From positions 1,218,287-1,282,286 of the forward strand of contig NC_087063.1 in NCBI RefSeq assembly GCF_963678635.1: a stretch of DNA of 64,000 nucleotides, in the 5' to 3' direction. The notes under the pieces are model-generated. The model ran no database searches. It had not been told where the DNA came from and saw nothing but the letters and a program-made list of their open reading frames with translations. This DNA comes from Symsagittifera roscoffensis (lineage: Eukaryota; Xenacoelomorpha; Acoela; Convolutidae). This document shows positions 1-10,689 of the stretch, one piece after another (the stretch's first letter is position 1; each line of letters starts with the position of its first letter). A program made the translations under genes and the position numbers.

Positions 1-27
1 GTTTTTAAAAGTGAAAATGAATTTTAG

Positions 28-2851
28 GCCGATATCAATGAAGGCATATCGCTGCTGTGTAAGACTGGCACAGGCCTCTCCCACGCATTCGTGCGACTAG
101 ACATCCGAGACAAGGAACTGACAGACATCAATCTGCTGAGCGCCTTCATCCATCTGCGATACATTGACATGTCTGTGAACAGCATCAAAGACATCTCCTG
201 CTTGAGTGGACTGACTCATTTGTTGACCTTGAAAGCAGAGAAAAACATCCTGAAGTCTGCTGCTCTTGAGGAGCTGCCGTACCTTCAACAAGCCAACTTC
301 TCCCACAACAGAATCAAAACGACAGAAGGCATCTATCACCCACTTCTAGAAACGCTGATTCTGTCTTGGAATTCGATCAAAGAAATTACCCACCTCGAGC
401 CAGGACGATTGACAAGACTTCATACACTGGAACTAAGAAGCAACGCTCTTACCAGCACCAAAGGTCTAGTTATTCCCACTTTGAAGAACCTTTTCCTTGC
501 TCAAAATAAAATCAAATTTTTGGAAGATTTGGACAAACTGGAAAGTCTGCAAATGTTACACATGCGAGACAACCAGGTCGACAACTTAGACGGATTCAGT
601 GAAAAAATGAGGTCGCTCCAGTATTTGAACATCCGAGGAAATCAACTTGCGAATAAAAAGGAGCTGAACAAACTGAAAGTGTTGCCTTTTTTGAGAGCAA
701 TTGTGATGGCAGAATGTCCAGTTAGCGACGAAGATGATTACAGAATCGAAGTCCTCATCACTTTGAGGAGGATTGAAAGATTGGACAAGGATGTCTACAC
801 CGATGAAGAAAGGTTAATTTTTGCATATTTAACACTCATTAAGAGACTCGGACAGGGGCGGATCTAAGATTTTCTCGAGGGGTGGGGGGCGATTTTCAAA
901 TATGTTGACGATTTTTTCTAGGTCGCTCAAATTCAATTTCCGAGCGCTCCCAGAGCACTGAAAAGACCTTTTTGACAAAACTTTTTTTGACAAAACAGGT
1001 TAAAAATGCCGTTTTCGGGCATTTTTTGGAAAATTGTGAGCAAAAAATCGAGTTATTTGGGCAAAATAAGGAAAATTGTGGAAAATAAGGGAAAAATTAG
1101 AGAAATTTGGCAAAAATTTTAGGGTTGGTCGGCCGAGAATGGATGTCATAAAATAATACTAAAGGGGGACCCTTTGCTTGGCGAGGGGGTGGAATAGGTT
1201 TGTTAGCGTCTCCGCTTTTTGCATCCAAAATTGGTGGTGTGTGGCTGAAAAGAGCTATTCTTTTTTCGGTTTTTTTTCCTTTTCCCCCCACCCTGCAAAA
1301 TTTCATATTTGAAATTTCCGTTCACTTTTTCCGAGTGTCGTGAAAATTGGCATGCAGACTAATTAGGCTATAACAAGCATATTTGGTCTTCATAATTAAC
1401 CTTGTAAAACCACTCGTTAGACCATAAAGTTCATGTTTGAGTGAGGTGGGGGAAAAAGGAAAAAGAGCCGAGCCCCCCTTTGCACTATTTTGAAATATCC
1501 ATTTTTGGTGACGGACCCTAAAAATTTTCTAAAGGCGCCTTTGGCGCCAACCTATACTAATTTTGAGGCGGGAGCGCGCGCCAAAAAAACGCGATTTTTC
1601 GGTCGAAGTTTTCCAAAAAGTGCTTAAAAACGCCTTTTTTTTGTAAAATTTGTCTGCGGCGCCAAAAATTTGGTCAAATTATGGTCTTTATAGTGGTTTG
1701 GGAGAGCTCACAAAATCAATTTGGTCGACCTAAAAAAGGTCAAAATCCGCCCCCCACCCTCGAGAAAATCCTAGATCCGCCCCTGGTTCAGATATTGACT
1801 ATTTTTCCTCCCCCCCCCCCCCCCCCCCCCACCTCACACGAGCATCAATTTTATAATCTAACGAGTAGTTTTACAAAGTTGATTATGAAGACCAAATATG
1901 TTTGTCATGACCTAATTAGTCTGCTTTTTCATGACCTATTTTCATGACAATCGGACAATGTGAACAGTAATTTTAATTATAAAAAATTGCAGGTGGGGGA
2001 AAAGGAAAAAGAGCCCAGATTTTTGCCAGGGACAATGGTGTGCCCAGAAATTTTTCTAAGGGGGCGGTTTTCGAATGTTTAGAAAAAAAACAGGCCAAAA
2101 AAGACGTTTTTAAGCACTTTTTGGAAGTTTTTGACCAAAAAAATTACGTTTTTTTGGGAGCGCGCTCCCCCCTCAATATTAGTTATATAGGCGCCGGAGA
2201 GTCCTTGAGAAAATTTTGGATGTCGTAAAATTATACCAAATGGGGGACCCAGAACTGAGAGGGGGGAAGGTAGTTGTTCTCTCTCGGCGCGCTACTGGCA
2301 AGGGAAAAGGGGCTCTTTTTCCTTTCCCCCCACCTGCAAGTTTTTATAATTAAAATTAATGTTCACATTGTCTGATTGTCATGAAAATTGACATGCAGAC
2401 TAATGAGGCCATGACAAAAACATCTTTTGGTCTTCATAGTCAACCTTGTAAAACTACTAGTTAGACTATAAATTTTATGCTCGTGTGAGCTTTATTAGTT
2501 GTTTTTCTGGGATTGTTAATTTTGTTTAGGAAAGTGCCTTGAGATGGTCCCCGCCTAAAGATAATGGCTAACCTAAAAAAATATAAACGATTTTTTTCAA
2601 AAAAACCGTCCGCCCCTCGTTTCGATTGCCGTGCGCACGCCACTGGTTTCGTACATTTCTCTTTTTTGAAATAGTAGGCAGATGAAGAAATTAAGATGAC
2701 AGGGGTAAAAAGTCATTTCTGTTACAGGCAAGAGGCGGAGGAGATTTATGAACAGCGACGATTGGACGAGGCAGCAGCCAATGAGGAGGGGGGCGGGGAC
2801 GAGGAGGGAGGGGAGGGGGCCACTACAGAAGCCACACCCGCCGCCGAATAG
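28..2851 (+). CDS. LRRC23: LRRC23-like radial-spoke leucine-rich repeat protein, copy 1 (3' two exons only)
   Basis: Exon 28-812 opens after an acceptor ending in TTTTAG and reads ADINEGISLLCKTGTG, the start of the LRRC23 core. About eight LxxLxLxxN repeats follow (for example LRYIDMSVN, LKNLFLAQN, LQYLNIRGN), then a cap ending ERLDKDVYTDEER. A GT donor at 813 joins to an acceptor at 2727. Exon 2728-2851 gives QEAEEIYEQRRLDEAA, a glutamate/glycine-rich tail and TAG at 2849-2851. The reading frame that seems to start at 91 begins with GTG and is not the true start; earlier exons lie left of the window. In vertebrates LRRC23 is a radial-spoke (RS3) component needed for sperm motility; that role is inferred from family membership. 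The 1.9-kb intron is loaded with MITEs. Confidence 0.88.
1262..1469. mobile_element. hAT-like MITE, degenerate left end
   Basis: The right end reads GGAAAAAGAGCC (rc GGCTCTTTTTCC). The body matches the 16544-16745 MITE closely (TTGGCATGCAGACTAATTAG, TGGTCTTCATAATTAACC). The left terminal repeat is eroded. Confidence 0.6.
1797..2015. mobile_element. hAT-like MITE with 8-bp target duplication
   Basis: Terminal inverted repeats GACTATTTTTCC and GGAAAAAGAGCC, followed inwards by C-rich and G-rich tracts. The flanks CAGATATT (1789-1796) and CAGATTTT (2016-2023) agree at 7 of 8 positions, as expected for a hAT-type 8-bp duplication. The body is inverted relative to the element at 16544. The matching insertion in LRRC23 copy 2 is at about 9808-10004. 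Confidence 0.7.
2311..2490. mobile_element. hAT-like MITE, right end lost
   Basis: Begins GGCTCTTTTTCC at 2311 and shares the body of the family, but ends at GTGTGAG without the G-rich inverted repeat. It is missing from the equivalent place in LRRC23 copy 2 (about 10300-10340). Confidence 0.55.
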
Positions 2852-2923
2852 TTCTGCAAGAGGCCAAGAGACCGCTGATGACATTTGACTAGACTGTGAA
2901 CTAACCTCGCATTAATGTCGTCA

Positions 2924-2929
2924 AATAAA
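2924..2929 (+). terminator. Polyadenylation signal AATAAA of LRRC23 copy 1
   Basis: AATAAA lies 73 bases after the stop codon of copy 1. The identical context recurs after copy 2. Confidence 0.6.
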
Positions 2930-4972
2930 TCATCCCGATCAAAATTATTAGTTTTTAAATATCAAAAATAAAAATCGCCTGTTAAAGCTCCGCATTCTTT
3001 TGTGGAAGAAGGTTTAGCTGCGAGTGAAAATCATTCTCTGGGTGTCGTGAATAAGTTGTCGCTTGGTCTCTGCAGTTGCTTCTGCATCTATAGCAAAAAA
3101 AAGTGTGGTATCCAAATTTTCAAAAATGTTGCTCATGCTAATATTGCCCTATAAGTTCTTAGTGGAGAACGTTCTGCCGCAGTAGCAATAACTTGACTGG
3201 AACAGTGTGGAACAGCAGGCTGAAACGTTATAAGTGATGAACTGACTGCTTCTAAGTTTCTTCTCATCAGGCCACAAATAATTTTCCAGCGATTTCCTTG
3301 TATGGTTTGGTTAGATATGTTTTGGTTATGGTTGTATGGATTGGAGTATGGTTGGTGGGGGGGGGGGTTGGAAAAAATAGAGTATTATTTCACATTTGCA
3401 AAAATTAATTAATTTTCCTGGAATTTATGTTTACAAAAATCAATTATATTGTAATTTAAAATGGATCATAATCAATTATAATAGACTATAATGGATTTGT
3501 GAATATTGTAATTAGTCGATTAAAATCCCCTAAAAATCCATTCCCAAGGTTAGATGGGCCATGAAAATTGATTGTATGGGTTAAGTATAGGTTTTTTGCC
3601 GATACAATCAATTATCATTGATTATTTTCCATGAAACTCTAGTGCGGACTGTCTTTTATCTCGAAAAAGCTGGGCTGACAGAATAGTCAAATACTAATTT
3701 AGTTTGCTAATCAGTTACCGCGAAAGCAAGTGATTTTTTACATTTGATTTTTTTTTTCATTTTCAAGCGCATATAACCAATTATTTTTGATTTTTGTGGA
3801 GACTGACAATGGAAGCATAGAAAAACTAAGAAATAATTATTATCCATGAAATTTTGGGCAAGATGGCTCAATAAGGTAGCGTTAAAAATCATAAAAAAGC
3901 CAAGTTTACAATTGTCAAACTTTCACTCATATCTTTGTAAAAAGTATACAAGGCAAAATTTTTTTGTCAAATTTGAGCTCTCCGCATTAAAATAATTCAG
4001 ACTAGATTTCAGTTTTAAAAATTCGTTTAATAATTAAGTTTGAACTTGAAATAGATAGCATTATTGAAAACAATTCTTGATAATTAACCAATTTTGACAC
4101 TCTCACAAATGGCAACTTGACATAATGTGTTCTTTAAAAATATTCAAAATGTTAGAGGCGTGCTTGGTTTTTTCTTAATAAAATTACTGGGATATTGCTA
4201 TTTTCACAGTAATTTCCTGATTACTTTGTCGAAGTGCAGGTATCTGTTATCAAAGATGCCACTACGTGACTTGCACTTTAAAGGCTTTTGATTTCCTAAA
4301 AGGTCCTTTTTATGGTAACAAAAAAATATATTTCTCAAGAATTAAAACAAATTCAACATTTATTTATACAAAATCAATTTTTATTTAACCCCGAGAGGAC
4401 AGCAAACGGGCCCGGTATGGTCTCAAAACCCATGTTAGCATAATGATAAGTTTTTTATCACCAAAGTTTATAACACTTAAGCACATCATAAACAAAAACA
4501 AAAAAAACACAAAAGTTTGGATTTCAAAATATTTCTCTTATTTGAACCTTTCGTACAATTGGTTGATTAGTGAATGAACCTCGATTGAGCAAAAAAAAAA
4601 TGGGGAAACAATGCGAAAGGAAAGTGTTTATTTAAATTCAATAATTTTGCTTTTGATCGGGGTAAAACTATCATTTTTTAGATTATCATCCCTCACTTTT
4701 TCTAAAGCCAGTTTCAGTGCCAATATTTATCTAAATTGGAGAATAGAGCTCGCGCCAAAAAAAGCTTCTTTTTGGTGTAAACCGTAAAAACTAGTCAAAA
4801 ACGTGAATTTGCTCAATTTTTCAAAAACAGTTAGCTGCAACGCAGAATTTGACAAAATTGGAACCTGATCTAAACTACATTTTTTAATTGGATAAATTGG
4901 ATATTTTACCACTGTAAAATATTTAATATTAACCAATCATAATCCATCTAACTAACAACCCACTTATTGGTA

Positions 4973-5002
4973 AGTGCTGAAATTACTTGTAATTTCAGCA
5001 CT
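4973..5002. repeat. 30-bp palindrome (14-bp perfect arms, 2-base spacer)
   Basis: AGTGCTGAAATTAC, then TT, then its exact reverse complement. It is present unchanged in the second duplicon at 12809-12838. Confidence 0.85.
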
Positions 5003-6260
5003 AGAGAGATTTGAATTTAACTTAGAAATTAGTTGCCTCTCCAAGAGAACTTCAGCAGCCGCAATAAACCAGTATACCCTAGATCTATTGAGCAGAGACT
5101 AGTTAAACACCCTGAGACTAGTAAGTATAAGAGTAAGATTAGGATCGGTATTAGACTAAGGAGTTGCACGAATCTATCCGGCCGAAAATAAGATAGCGTG
5201 ACGAGCAGACGGTGTACCCTATCAGAAATTACTCTAAGAGTTAACCACATCGGTCCTAACTCAAAATGTTGTCTGAATTGTTTTGGAAGTTTTGGAAGAG
5301 CTCGTATAATTACTCTTACTTAATTTTCAAAAGTTTCTCTAAAATCCACTCCTCCCTTGATAAACTCCCTCGATAAACTGTTATTTTAGTTTCTCCAAAT
5401 AGAGATAAATATATGGAGAAACCTAGCAACTAATTAATTTTGATGCATAATACCTCGAAATTCGTTTTTTTTTTCAGCTAACTTTTTTTGGTAATGTCAA
5501 CAACCCAGAGCCGCTCAAAAACGGTGAGATTAACGCTGGTTTTGTTAAAAAACCTTTTGTTAAAAAACGTTTTGTTGAAAAAAAAATTTAAAAAACATTT
5601 TCTTTTTTGAAAAAAAAAACGTCTCTGAGTTTGGCTGCAGATATACATTTGGTTCCACGGGCCCATTTGTTATAGAGTTTGCGCGTATGTTTTTGAGCAA
5701 CCGTCATTTTAAATCAATCATAAAATCTGGTTCTATCTGAATGTGTGTGCTAGGGTATGCGAAATCATACATATTCAGTATAGAAACTTTGGAATAACTT
5801 CACTCGAAAAGGCAAAAACTTTAATAAGAGTGGGCAGTAAATCTTAGTTCACATAATTTAAATATAACAAAATCAAGCTTTTTGATGGTAACAAACAAAC
5901 AAAAATGTTTGAGACCAATTAAGTTCAATTTCAATTTTTTGCACAACTCTGAAAATTTTTTCAGGTAGGTTAATGCTATATATCCAATCAGATGCGTTGT
6001 TTCACCTTGATATAGTTAGTGTTTGAGATTATTGAACGTAGTGAAGACTTCTTTTGTACAATTGGTAGCCTACTTTTGAAGATTTTTTTGCACAATTGGT
6101 GGTGGGAGGGACTTTTGGGGACTATACTTAATACTCTTTTCCACTCTCATTTTTGAAATAAAATTTTGAAAAACTATTTTAACATTGTCATAATGCAATG
6201 AAACTTGGCATGGGAACAAACAGATTCGTTATGTATATCTATTACATCAAAACATCACGC

Positions 6261-6390
6261 GGCTCTTTTTCCTCTCCCCCCCCCCACCTCACACAAGCAT
6301 CAACTTTATGGTCTAAGGGGTGGTTTTACAAGGTTCATTATGAAGATCAAATATGTTTGCCATTGTCTAATTAGTCTGCAAGTCAATTTT
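6261..6390. mobile_element. Partial hAT-like MITE
   Basis: Starts GGCTCTTTTTCC followed by a C tract and the family body (CATCAACTTTATGGTCTAAG, GTCTAATTAGTCTGCA). The far terminus is lost. Confidence 0.5.
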
Positions 6391-6906
6391 CATTTAATTA
6401 AAACTTTGGGTTGTGTTCCAGTTTCTCATCCCACACGTAAAATGAATTAATTTAAGAACGGCCGAATGGCTTAATTTTAAACCCATGCTGAGCCAGTCAA
6501 AGGAGCAACCCCGTTTGGTACTATTTTACGACATCCTTTTGCTAATTAAAAACTGTTTTTAGCAAGCCAAAATCTTCAAGAAGACCAAAAACTGCCTTTG
6601 TGGAATTTCTGCCCCTTCATTGACAGTTGAAGGATTTTGCTTAATTAAATTAGAAAAAAATTCAAAATAATATTGTTTCAGCTGACCCGGGTTGACCTCC
6701 ACAGCTGATCGATGTTTCTATCGATGCTTTAGTGTTTTTTATTTGGTGTGCTTTGTCACATTAACTCATGTCAAAAAAGGAAACTATTCCACTACAGTAC
6801 AAAGTTTGGTTCATTCCCTGTAGGTCATTTATGCAAACTATGAATAAGAATAAGCTTCTATTTTTCTTTCCTGTCCTCCGTAGTTTTGATGAAGAAGTAA
6901 CTGTTT

Positions 6907-9900
6907 ATGTTAATGTTATCAGAAGATGGTTTGGAAGGGGAGGGGGAGAATGAAGAAGTAGAACAGCAGCAGCAGGAGGAGGAGGGAAACGAACAACGGG
7001 TATGTTGGCTACAGTAGTGTGGCGAGACACTTTTGGGCAAAATTGGCTGTTATTAGTGATTTAGTGGAGCGTGGAATATCAAGTTGGTCCAACTAAAACT
7101 TATTTTTTCGAACAACCACCTTAGGGCCACAAAAAAAGTCTTGCGCCCGCCAGTGGTCGCGAACCTTCAAATTAATAGTTGTGAACACTTTACGAAGTGA
7201 GTTGGAAAAAAGTGTGACGTAGGGAGTATTTTGTAGGCAAAATCGGGTGCTCTAAATAACAGTCCAGGTGGTAACGAACAATAAATCATATGAAGCTTTT
7301 GAAGATACAGTTTGGATTCCAAAAAATTAACAAAAATGAATCGATGTCGAGAAAAACTGTTTTTAGTTTTACCGGTCGGTTTTCTGACTAAAATAGCCTT
7401 GGGGAGAAAGAGTGAGCTCCCAATCTGACTCTACGACTGACATTATTTTGACTATAGCTAATTAGTTAACTTATAAAACTGCTTTGTTGAACCCTGTGTT
7501 TGTGCCTCTTTCCACAATTAACTAGCCTCCTTAGGAATGAGTGATGGAAAAGATTTTCGCATCTGTGACTTTGAATTGGAGCTCTGGATTATATGGCCTG
7601 TGGATAAAATGTCTTCAACAAAGAAAAACACATTGACACGTTGCACTATTTTAGTTGGTGTTTGAGAATTTTCAGTGACCTTAATCAAGAGTTGCTACTA
7701 TCCAATATGAATAGAACTACCAAGGATATAATAACACACGGAAAAACATTCAGTTGTTTCATTCTTGCATGAGTCGAAATGTAGTTTTTACAGATTCCTT
7801 ACTTTACTTTTTCTTGGTTTACTTTTATTTACTGTTCGTTTCAGGAAGAAGGGGAGGAGGGCGAAGGAGGAGAGGGGGAGGAGAAAGAGAAAGGGGAGGG
7901 GGAGGGGGATGAGATTGACCCCGAAGTGGAAGACCCCGAGGAGGTGGAGGAGGACGAACACATCCCCCCAAAACTACTCACACAGGCAAGCATAGAAACT
8001 GAACTGCTCAAATGTTGCGAGACATTTTATTCAACACAATTTGAAAGAATTTCATTTAAATTGAACTGTTTTAATTTATCCGATTTAATTAGCATCGAAA
8101 GGAGTCTATTTCGAGATAACCAAAAATTACAACCGGCTAAACGATTTTGACTTATGTTTCGAAGCTTTCAATTTTTAAAGCATTATAATAAACTACCAGC
8201 CGGGCGCAAAATAAATGTTTTAAAAAAATTGAAAAAAAAAAAAAACAAATTGTGACAGCTTAAATTTGTTTTTTTTTTGCATATAGTGATTTTGAAATTT
8301 TAAAACCTAAAAATGAATTTCAGGCCGATATCAATGAAGGCATATCGCTGCTGTGTAAGACTGGCACAGGCCTCTCCCACGCATTCGTGCGACTAGACAT
8401 CCGAGACAAGGAACTGACAGACATCAATCTGCTGAGCGCCTTCATCCATCTGCGATACATTGACATGTCTGTGAACAGCATCAAAGACATCTCCTGCCTG
8501 AGTGGACTGACTCACTTGTTGACCTTGAAAGCAGAGAAAAACATCCTGAAGTCTGCTGCTCTTGAGGAGCTGCCGTACCTTCAACAAGCCAACTTCTCCG
8601 ACAACAGAATCAAAACGACAGAAGGCATCTATCACCCACTTCTAGAAACGCTGATTCTGTCTTGGAATTCGATCAAAGAAATCGCCCACCTCGAGCCAGG
8701 ACGATTGACAAGACTTCATACACTGGAACTAAGAAGCAACGCTCTTACAAGCACCAAAGGTCTAGTTATTCCCACTTTGAAGAACCTTTTCCTTGCTCAA
8801 AATAAAATCAAATTCTTAGAAGACTTGGAAAAACTGGAAAGTCTGGAAATGTTGCACATGCGAGACAACCAGGTCGACAACTTAGACGGATTCAGTGAAA
8901 AAATGAGGTCGCTCCAGTATTTGAACATCCGAGGAAATCAACTTGCGAATAAAAAGGAGCTGAACAAACTGAAAGTGTTGCCTTTTTTGAGAGCAATTGT
9001 GATGGCCGAATGTCCAGTTAGCGACGAAGATGATTACAGAATCGAAGTCCTCATCACTTTGAGGAGGATTGAAAGATTGGTTAAGGATGTCTACACCGAT
9101 GAAGAAAGGTTAATTTTTGCATATTTAATACTCAGTAGAGACTCGGACAGGGGGCGGATCTAGAATTATCTCGAGGGGTGGGGCGTCAACTTTCAAAATT
9201 ATGTCGATTTTCTAGGTCGCCCAAATTGCTTTTCCGAGCGCTCCCAGAGCACTGAAAAGACCTTTTTGACAAACTTTTTTTTGACAAAACAGGTTAAAAA
9301 TGCCGTTTTCCGGCAGTTTTTTTTGGAAAATTTTGACCAAAAAATCGAGTTATTTGGGCGAAATAGGGAAAATTGTGGAAAATAAGGGAACCATTAGAGA
9401 AAACAGGCAAAAACTTTAGGGTTGGTCGGCCGAGAATGGATGTCATAAAATAATAACAAAGGAGGACCTTTTGGTTGGTGAGGGGGTCAAATCCCTGAAG
9501 AGTGAAGGCGTCCGCCCCTCCCCTAAATGCACCCCTGGACTCAGAGATAGGTTTGTTAGTGTCTCCGCTTTTTGCATCCAAAATTGGTGGTGTGTGACTG
9601 AAAAGAGTTCTTATTCTTTTTTCATAAAAGAATGTCAAAAAAATGCAAGAACTGTTTAAACTTAAACAGGCTTGTTTCTCATACAAATCAATGAGTTCTG
9701 GTAAATAAAAAAAACGAACATAATTTCTCATTAAATTAAATAAATATAATTTTAAAAAGATTTATTGGTAAGCTTCCTTGATTAATTATCTGGGTTCAGA
9801 TAAAATTGACTCTTTTTGCTTCCCCTCCCCACCTCACACGAGCATCAATTTTATAGTCTAACGAGTGGTTTTACTAGGTTCATTATGCCAAATATGTTTG

Positions 9901-10685
9901 TCATGGCCTAATTAGTCTGCATGTCAATTTTCATGACAATCGGACAATGTGAACATTAATTTTGATTATAAAAATTGCAGGTGGGGGGAAAAAGAAAAAG
10001 AGCCCAGATATATGCCAGAGACAGTGGTGTGCGCAGAAATTTTTCTTAGGGGGCGGTTTTCGAATTTAAAAAAAAACAGGCCAAAAAAGGCGTTTTGAAG
10101 CACTTTTTGGAAAATTTTGACCAAAAAATAACGTTTTTTTTGGAGCGCGCTCCCCTCGATATTAGTTATATAGGCGCCGGAGAGCCCTTTAGAAAAAATT
10201 TGATGTTCGTCAGCCAGATATGGATGTCGTAAAATTATACCGAATGGGGGACCCATAACTGAGGGGGGGGGGGAGGTAGTTGCTCTCTCTCGGCGCGCTA
10301 CTGGCAAGAGCTGGAAAAGGAACCAAGATTTAGAAGTTTTTTTCTGGGATTATTAATTTGTACAGTAGAGCGCCTTGAGATGGTCCCGGCCTAAAGATAA
10401 TGGCTCACCTAAAATTTTATAAACAATTTTTTCAAAAAAACCGTCCGCTCCTCGTCTCGAATGTCGTGAGCGCGCCACTGGTTTCGTACATTTCTCTTTT
10501 TTGAAATAATAGGCAGATGAAGAAATAAAGATGGCAGGGGTAAAAATCATTTCTGTTACAGGCAAGAGGCGGAGGAGATTTATGAACAGCGGCGATTGGA
10601 CGAGGCAGCAGCCAATGAGGAGGGGGGCGGGGACGAGGAGGGAGGGGAGGGGGCCACTACAGAAGCCACACCCGCCGCCGAATAG
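6907..10685 (+). CDS. LRRC23: LRRC23-like radial-spoke leucine-rich repeat protein, copy 2 (complete, four exons)
   Basis: Exons 6907-6999, 7845-7985, 8324-9108 and 10562-10685 keep one frame and predict about 380 residues (human LRRC23 is about 343). The start is inferred: ATG at 6907 or 6913 opens the acidic leader (MLSEDGLEGEGENEEVEQ), resembling the acidic N-terminus of the family; an in-frame stop lies just upstream at 6898. Exon 2 is very Glu/Gly-rich and ends IPPKLLTQ, then exon 3 opens ADINEGISLLCKTGTG. The repeats and C-terminal tail are as in copy 1, with five substitutions in exon 3 (His/Asp, Thr/Ala, Asp/Glu, Gln/Glu, Asp/Val). The Asp-to-Val change sits in the cap segment ERLDK, an Asp shared with vertebrate LRRC23. 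Three introns have GT-AG or GC-AG ends. Confidence 0.87.
7986..8323 (+). other. GC-AG intron of LRRC23 copy 2
   Basis: The frame requires exon 2 to end ACACAG with the intron starting GCAAGC. No GT lies at the junction, and the acceptor is ATTTCAG. GC-AG introns are a known minor class, and CAG/GCAAG is their usual strong donor. Confidence 0.75.
9808..10004. mobile_element. hAT-like MITE in copy 2 intron
   Basis: Termini GACTCTTTTTGC and GAAAAAGAGCC. It is homologous to the 1797-2015 insertion of copy 1, so that insertion predates the duplication. Confidence 0.6.
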
Positions 10686-10689
10686 TTCT

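Larger units (their letters stand above)
813..2727 (+). other. Last intron of LRRC23 copy 1, rich in MITEs
   Basis: GT-AG intron of 1915 bp. It holds at least three copies of a MITE family with termini like GGCTCTTTTTCC (about 1262-1469, 1797-2015, 2311-2490). It is about 460 bp longer than the matching intron of copy 2 (9109-10561). The 2311-2490 MITE is absent from copy 2, and 1180-1800 is replaced by unrelated sequence there. Confidence 0.75.
2930..6906. other. Intergenic DNA between LRRC23 copies, no gene seen
   Basis: AT-rich and without convincing coding sequence. The part up to about 5750 is repeated almost identically at 10764-13586. It contains a 30-bp near-perfect palindrome (4973-5002), followed by a less AT-rich stretch to about 5270, and a partial MITE at 6261-6390. 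The short reading frames in it have no family signature. Confidence 0.5.

Noticed and set aside
91-867. Single-exon LRR ORF starting at 91
   Set aside because: It begins with GTG and runs into an intron; homology extends upstream to an acceptor at 27 and the donor is at 813.
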